Made by a program: the position numbers and the translations under genes | Notes under the pieces: model-generated | Databases searched by the model: none | What the model was told of the DNA's origin: nothing | Seen by the model: the letters and a program-made list of their open reading frames with translations, nothing else | Assembly (NCBI GenBank): GCA_026008535.1 | Contig: BRKX01000011.1 | Coordinates: forward strand, 14,950,001 to 15,014,000 | Length of the DNA: 64,000 nucleotides | Reading direction: 5' to 3' | From: Perilla frutescens | Taxonomy: Eukaryota > Streptophyta > Magnoliopsida > Lamiales > Lamiaceae | Part shown: positions 59,152 through 64,000 of the stretch, one piece after another | How positions within the stretch are numbered: position 1 is the stretch's first letter | Layout of the letters: each line of letters begins with the position of its first letter

Positions 59152-59196
59152 AAAGCGAGACCAAAACCCGCTGCCTTACCACTTGGCCACGCCCCA
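59152..59196 (-). pseudogene. trnQ-UUG: Truncated plastid-type trnQ-UUG
   Basis: The minus strand reads TGGGGCGTGGCCAAGTGGTA then AGGCAGCGGGTTTTGGTC: the acceptor 5' strand, D arm and anticodon arm with anticodon TTG. The variable loop, T arm and acceptor 3' strand are missing (the sequence diverges after CTCGCT). Confidence 0.75.
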
Positions 59197-59215
59197 TTTT
59201 GATGTCTAATCAACA

Positions 59216-59520
59216 CATAATTTCACCTACTTGATAATAGACAACATGTAAAATTGAGCAGATATTCACAAAATGGACGAGGGTCTTAATTACGCCACAC
59301 CTAGTATCAAAATAATCTCGATAAATTATTTAATATCCAATTCTATTTTTTAACAAATCTAAAAATCAGAAATTATAAGCCTAAATAATTAATTTATGAA
59401 GTTCTGAATAAAATCTTCTGGGGTCATTTTATAATTTAAAAGAAAATAAATGGGTTCAAAATAAATTATTTTCTATTATATTAAATCCTCCCCTTATTCT
59501 TCAAAACACACGACTGGAAT
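59216..59520 (+). mobile_element. Internal fragment of a long LTR
   Basis: Matches about 3730-4080 of the LTR at 2975-5922: CACCT-CTTGATAATA, GACGAGGGTC, ACGCCACACCTAGTATC. Both ends are missing. It lies directly beside the organelle insertion. Confidence 0.7.
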
Positions 59521-59867
59521 TAGAAACAAATTCCCAAAATTGAAAACAAAACTAAATCCTTAATTCTCACTCTCTCTTCCACTTTACTTCTTCTCTACCA
59601 ACACCTTGAATAAAATAATTAAAGTAAAATGAAATGGATCAGTAGGATTTCAAACTACCAAATTCACATCCATGGTAATTATTCAGCAAGAAAATGTCTA
59701 ACTTTATTATTATTCTTAATAAATAACTTCATTTATCATTGTCACTATAAATATGTGTGTGTGTATTTATAAACTTCCCCCGAGAACAATAACATTATAT
59801 TTGAAATCCTATGACATGCATTAGATCTTAGTCTTATACTTGAGCAAAAGCTCATGATTTTAGTAGA

Positions 59868-60728
59868 TTAGTGAAATGCAGTATCATAAGAAAAATCAGC
59901 ATAAAAGGCTTGAGGAACAGCAACACCAGTGAAATGCACATCAAAACGCTTAAAACACTTGATGGCTACATGACCATCTCTGCCACCTCTAAAAGCACCT
60001 CCACGACCAGCAAACTCAGGTACGCCACGACCACGACCAACAAATGAACCACCAGAGGAGCTGGCACCAGGAAATTCAGCATAATGAGGAATCACAGACA
60101 CTTGACTCTGAAGCCTAGCCTCATGTGCTTGAAGAGCATATTGCACTTCTGGAAGAGTGAGAGTATCAGCACGATTCGTTAGATTAACCACCACTGCATC
60201 ATAATCAGCACCAAATCCACCGAGGATATGCATAATCAAATCTTCATCATCCACAGGTTTCCCAATAGCGGCCAAATTATCAGCAAAACCACGCATTTTA
60301 AGCACATATTCATCGATAGTCAGCTCGCCTTTCTTAGTAGTTTGCAGCTGAAGCTTGATCTGCATAATGCGCGCCTTTGATTGCGATTGGAAAAGCGATT
60401 GAAGAGTTCGCCATAGATCGCGAGAAGTAACACACCTAGTGACATGGCCAATCATGACCTCAGCAATAGAACCAATGAGCCAACTCAACAGAAACTGATC
60501 GCAACGAATCCAAACTTGAAAATCTGGATTTGGACGAGCATCGCGAGCAGAAGGTGACAAAAACTGAGGAGGAGGAGGAGGAACAGAATAATCGGAGAGT
60601 AAATCCTCAAAACCATGCGCACGTAGAAGAGCTAACACCTGAAATCGCCCGAAAGCATAATTGTTCCTATCTAATTTGAAATTTGGAACAGGAAGAAAAG
60701 AGGAAGACGAATTTGGAGCGGAAGACAT
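59868..60728 (-). pseudogene. Copia gag remnant (UBN2 type) without pol
   Basis: A 286-codon frame from ATG 60728 to a stop at 59868. It begins MSSAPNSSSSFLPVPNFKLD and has the UBN2-type gag core (WLIGSIAEVMIGHVTRC, SRDLWRTLQSLFQSQSKAR, DEYVLKMRGFADNLAAIGKP, HILGGFGADYDAVV), then a Gly-Arg-rich stretch. The CCHC zinc knuckle keeps only its second half (GHVAIKCFKRFDVHF); the first Cys pair is missing. The frame stops after YADFSYDTAFH where pol would follow. A 5' LTR and PBS lie upstream (60821-61060). The element is truncated; gag could still be translated. Confidence 0.82.
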
Positions 60729-60820
60729 GGCAGAGGATCAAATTTGCAGCATGGAAGAAGAAGAGTGCAATAGAAACGCTGAAGATCGCGATAGAAACGC
60801 GGAAAAAATCACCATGGACT

Positions 60821-60831
60821 CGATGATACCA
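60821..60831 (-). other. Primer-binding site (tRNA-iMet type)
   Basis: The minus strand reads TGGTATCATCG directly after the LTR end ...CTTAACA, matching the first bases of the usual TGGTATCAGAGC site. Confidence 0.75.
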
Positions 60832-61060
60832 TGTTAAGATTGATCATGATAAAGAGTTTGAGAAAATTTGAGAGAATTTCTGATTTGTATTTCATATGTA
60901 AACTTGATTACAGAAAAATGAAGAATACAAGATATTTATAGACAAAACTCTAGCAGCTAACAACTGGAAAAATTAACTAACTAACTTCCATAAAATAAGG
61001 ACTAGCTGCCACGTGCCAAACCATGCTAACTGCCATGCAACCTCATAAATATCTTCAACA
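60832..61060 (-). repeat. 5' LTR (229 bp) of the truncated Copia element
   Basis: On the minus strand it runs TGTTGAAGATATTTATGAGG to AATCTTAACA, with TATAAATA inside (GTCTATAAATATC). No second copy was found left of the gag remnant, so the 3' side is lost. Confidence 0.75.
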
Positions 61061-61206
61061 ATTGTTTAGTCTAATTTTTTCCTTATCTCTCTTATAATTT
61101 TAATCGATTTAATCTGTGTGTTCGTGTTCTGAAAACTGGAAGATGCATTTTAATTTTCTGATTTTCAAGCTTGTGTGTGCTTTGTGAATTTGAAGAAAGA
61201 TAATCA

Positions 61207-61252
<46 letters not shown>

Positions 61253-61894
61253 TAGAGAAAGAGAGTGTTTGTGTTCTGGAAACTGACACATATTGCTGAT
61301 TTTCAATGAGAAAATAAGATTGTTTGCTGTGATTCATATGGTATAAAACCAACAATTGCTTCCATAGATGTATTGGAGTTCTTTTCTTTCCATGTTATGT
61401 TATTCTTATAGTTTTTTGATTATCAAATGTTCTTCATCTTTCAGTTGTTGATTCATCTTTTGCTTTAGAATAGAGATGTTTTCGTTATCCTTAATGGAAT
61501 GAATACACCATTGTCATTTCTCTTGGTTTGTTGATGAATTATGTCTACTTTGTTGTGTGTATGTGTGTGCATTAACAAATAATTATCAACTTCCAATTTT
61601 GAAGCTATTGTGCCTTATAATCTTTACTGCAGATAGCATAACAACCAATATTCCCAGTAAATACTACATTAGGATATTGAACTTTAAGGCACTGTCTGAA
61701 GACTTAAGATTCTAATATTGTAGTGATTTTCTTCTATTGTCTCTATATGCAAATTGTACATGTTGATGAGTGGTATTTTGGCAAAATATTTTGAGATTTG
61801 AATGAAGTGAATTGAAGAGTTTTGTATGTGTTTTAACCCAAATTGCGCTCTTAACCTTCCTACTTGAGAGTTTTGTTTCTTGTTTCAGTTTTTT
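61061..61894. other. Intergenic, with GA microsatellite and a flanking duplication
   Basis: (GA)n at 61209-61248. Sequence resembling GTGTTCTG(A/G)AAACTG occurs on both sides of it (about 61125 and 61272). No protein-coding gene was recognised. Confidence 0.5.
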
Positions 61895-61949
61895 TTAGAT
61901 GAATAAATGAATTTTTGAGTGATTCAATGCCATAAAAAGATATAGGATC

Positions 61950-63105
61950 AACTTGAGAGCACGATGCAAGTTGAATAACCTCAATCGGATAAGAAATAAG
62001 AGAGAACGAAGCAAAACCGTGAAAGATATCGGAGCCCTGTAGGCGCGACCCGAGCCAGCCCCAGCACCGCGACCGGCATCACGAGTCCGCGGCGGTATTT
62101 CCGCCACTTGCAACGTGACTCGAGACAACCATCCTCCGCGCAGGTCGTGAGGCAAGCCGAAGGGGCACGACCGGCCCCATGTCGCGCCCCTGTGTCACGT
62201 TTTTAGATTTTTCATCTTTTTTCCCCATTTTTTATTTTCTTTTAATTCTTTTATTCCTCCACTATATAAACTCACCTCAATTCAAAATTAGGTCATTCCA
62301 TTCCATCCTTAGCCACTTTTAGAGAGAGAAATACTTGGAGAAGAAGAGAGAAGAAAGGGAATTGAAGATTGGGCAATAAAAACAAAGTTGAAGCAAGATT
62401 TGAAGGCCAAAACATCCATCCGGGTTCTTTTGTTCTTTAATTTTGTTAAAATCATGTTTCTTCTTGTAAAGATTTTGGTTACCCATGTAATTATGAGAAG
62501 TTAAATCTTTGATACTCTTCGGTGTTGGGTTTTATTTGGATTATGATATATAAATGATGTTTATTTTTGGATGTTTAATGGTTCTTGATTATGCTTTGGA
62601 TTCTTATGTATGGGTGTTATGTATTGTTGATTGGTGAGAACTAATTGATAATTAATTAGCATGATTATGTATGTTGATTCAAAATTCGAGAGACGAGCTT
62701 CAACATAGGATCCTAGAATTCAAAGAGCAATTATCAACAAAAATCGAGAGGTTTGAGATAGTTGTTGAGGCATAGATCCTTAGTGCTCTTGGTAAGCACA
62801 CTTAGGTATTAATTGGAGACAATAATCCTATGCATGTGCCCCATATTCTATATGCTTCGAGAGGAGATGTAGAATAAATTTAAGATCGCATTGGTAATCT
62901 TGAATTGAAAATTAAGCATCCATTATAATTAAATTTTGTGTTAATTAATTCAATAAAACTAACCCCGAGAGTGTTCCTTTTCTTAATTGCCTAATTTATT
63001 TGTTAATTACAATTATTTACTTTGCTTTATTGTTTAGTTAGTTTTAAATCAAGCAATTACCCATTTCTTCGTCTAGATAACAAATAGGAGCCGATGTCAT
63101 AGTGA
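61950..63105 (+). mobile_element. LTR-like region of a gypsy-type element (putative)
   Basis: A GC-rich stretch with repeated GCGCGACC / GGCACGACCGG motifs (62040-62200) is followed by the TATA box TATATAAA (62273-62280), a purine-rich leader (GAGAAGAAGAGAGAAGAAAG) and long AT-rich downstream sequence. This layout is seen in long LTRs of plant gypsy (Tat-like) elements. Exact ends and a second copy are not visible. Confidence 0.4.
62273..62280 (+). promoter_or_regulatory. TATA box in the LTR-like region
   Basis: TATATAAA in CTCCACTATATAAACTCACC, followed within 60 bp by a purine-rich leader. Confidence 0.45.
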
Positions 63106-64000
63106 TGTGACCCGGGACCTATGGGACACGACAAGGACTAAATATGCGGAAGCTGGGAAACGAAACTACATCGGATGCGTAAGGGAACAATACGACTTAA
63201 ACACAGAACAAAAATACAACTCAACTATACGAACAATTAGACTCGAATATATGCTGATTTAGACACGAAAGCTAAGTACTCTAGACAATGACCAATAACC
63301 AAGCAAAACACAATACTAAGACGAAGAGAAAAGGGATGAAAGCTAGAGGGATGGAATAGGACTCGATTTGGAAGAAAACTTACTAGAATACGTTGAGACG
63401 AACAAGGACTCGATGGATGACACGTAGGACACTCTTGGACGGCTGGACTCACGGCGGTGATGGCTAGGAACACGGCGGATGTCGTCGGTGAAGGTGGACT
63501 CGGCGGCGGTGAAGGTAGAAGGATAGATTAGGATCGGCGAACCCGTGTTGTAAAAACTCGAACACGCACGTCTAACTTCTCCGGATAGCAATTCTCCCAA
63601 GTACTCGTTGTACCCTGAAGAACCTTGAATAAGACTATTGAATTGCTAGAACAATAGAATGTTTGTATGTTTTGATCAACCAAAGAATCGTGAGACAGAT
63701 TGAGAATAACGCTTTATTTCTTGCAATTGTCTAACTTTAATGTAACAAATGGCACCGCTATTTATACTACATAGGGAACGAAAATATTAAACCTAAAAAC
63801 ACTAGGAATTCGAAAATAACAAAGGAAAACAAAAAGGAATCCTACCTTAACTAGAAGTCTTAATTAAGGCAAGATAAGATAACAAAAATCTAACTAGATA
63901 AGGATAAATCTCAACTAAATTTGGGCTTCATAATTCTCGCCTATTTGGACCTTAAACCACACAACATGGGCTGAATTAATTGTGAATTAATTCGGTCCAT
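63106..64000 (-). mobile_element. LTR in inverse orientation, running off the window
   Basis: The minus-strand end ...GTCCCATAGGTCCCGGGTCACA is at 63106 (plus TGTGACCCGGG). It matches the LTR at about 26730-27629 in inverse orientation, including TATAAATA (complement at 63759-63766), CAACACGGGTTCGCCGATCC and the GTCGTGTCCCA end. The LTR start lies at or beyond the window end. Confidence 0.78.

Larger units (their letters stand above)
58721..59196. other. Composite organelle DNA insertion (mitochondrial cox3-like plus plastid trnQ-like)
   Basis: 58911-59005 reads in one frame GATLLSLGLIFILYTMFVWW then RDVLRESTLEG, which is mitochondrial cytochrome oxidase subunit 3. 59196-59152 matches the 5' part of plastid trnQ-UUG. 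The parts between and before (58721-58910, 59006-59151) have organelle-like GC content but were not identified. The pieces were joined before or during transfer to the nucleus. Confidence 0.68.

Noticed and set aside
61092..61355. Ser/Leu repeat frames
   Set aside because: Translation of the GA microsatellite.
61895..62155. A GC-rich 86-codon frame
   Set aside because: It lies in the LTR-like GC-rich region; no domain.

Overview
This window is nuclear DNA of a flowering plant, probably a eudicot. The evidence is GT-AG introns, plant transposon families (CACTA, MULE, hAT, Helitron, Copia, Ty3/gypsy), a plant PMEI gene, and a plastid trnQ / mitochondrial cox3-like insertion. It is AT-rich, gene-poor and dominated by nested, mostly broken transposons. 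The species cannot be told from sequence alone. Only one ordinary host gene is well supported, an intronless pectin methylesterase/invertase inhibitor at 47829-48323.

Layout. 1-2342: 3' part of a CACTA element (end of its transposase, then a five-exon second gene), inserted in a GRF zinc-finger fragment that abuts a MULE terminus ending at 2843. 2844-13520: two copies of a ~0.9-1.1 kb block (the first split by a 2.95 kb solo LTR); between them lie a 4.3 kb LTR-like element with a MULE nested in it and a LINE relic. 13777-18664: a Copia element with two 571-bp LTRs and a broken gag-pol. 19300-19476: a hAT end. 20197-24665: a ten-exon transposon-type Ulp1 (C48) protease gene whose introns and flanks carry the heptamer TTAGCAT more than 20 times. 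25599-25911: a MULE-type MITE. 26340-28170: an AT-rich tandem array holding an inserted Ty3/gypsy fragment. 28277-28909: hairpin and MITE.

29229-46739 (or 47298): a very large Helitron on the minus strand. It encodes a Rep/helicase (29641-34130) preceded by an array of repeated small exons (34389-36740), and an RPA1-like ssDNA-binding gene (43086-46443) with two C-terminal zinc/OB modules. A 2.28 kb solo LTR (37711-39992) is inserted between them. After the PMEI gene come an LTR fragment (49539-50297), a 3 kb segment bounded by two outward-facing Helitron 3' ends (50962-53918) holding a MULE, an inverted solo LTR (54857-57135), a composite organelle-DNA insertion (58721-59196), another LTR fragment, a gag-only Copia remnant (59868-61060) and two further LTR-like regions up to the window end.

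How the parts relate: HUH Rep, SF1 helicase and RPA would together serve rolling-circle Helitron transposition. The repeated exons before Rep encode a (I/M/F)VDLT core that looks like a SUMO-interacting motif, and the neighbouring Ulp1 element encodes a SUMO-protease-like protein. The link to SUMO is inference. Most coding sequences carry stops or frameshifts, so the elements look inactive in this copy. All exon structures were placed by eye from splice signals and reading frame.
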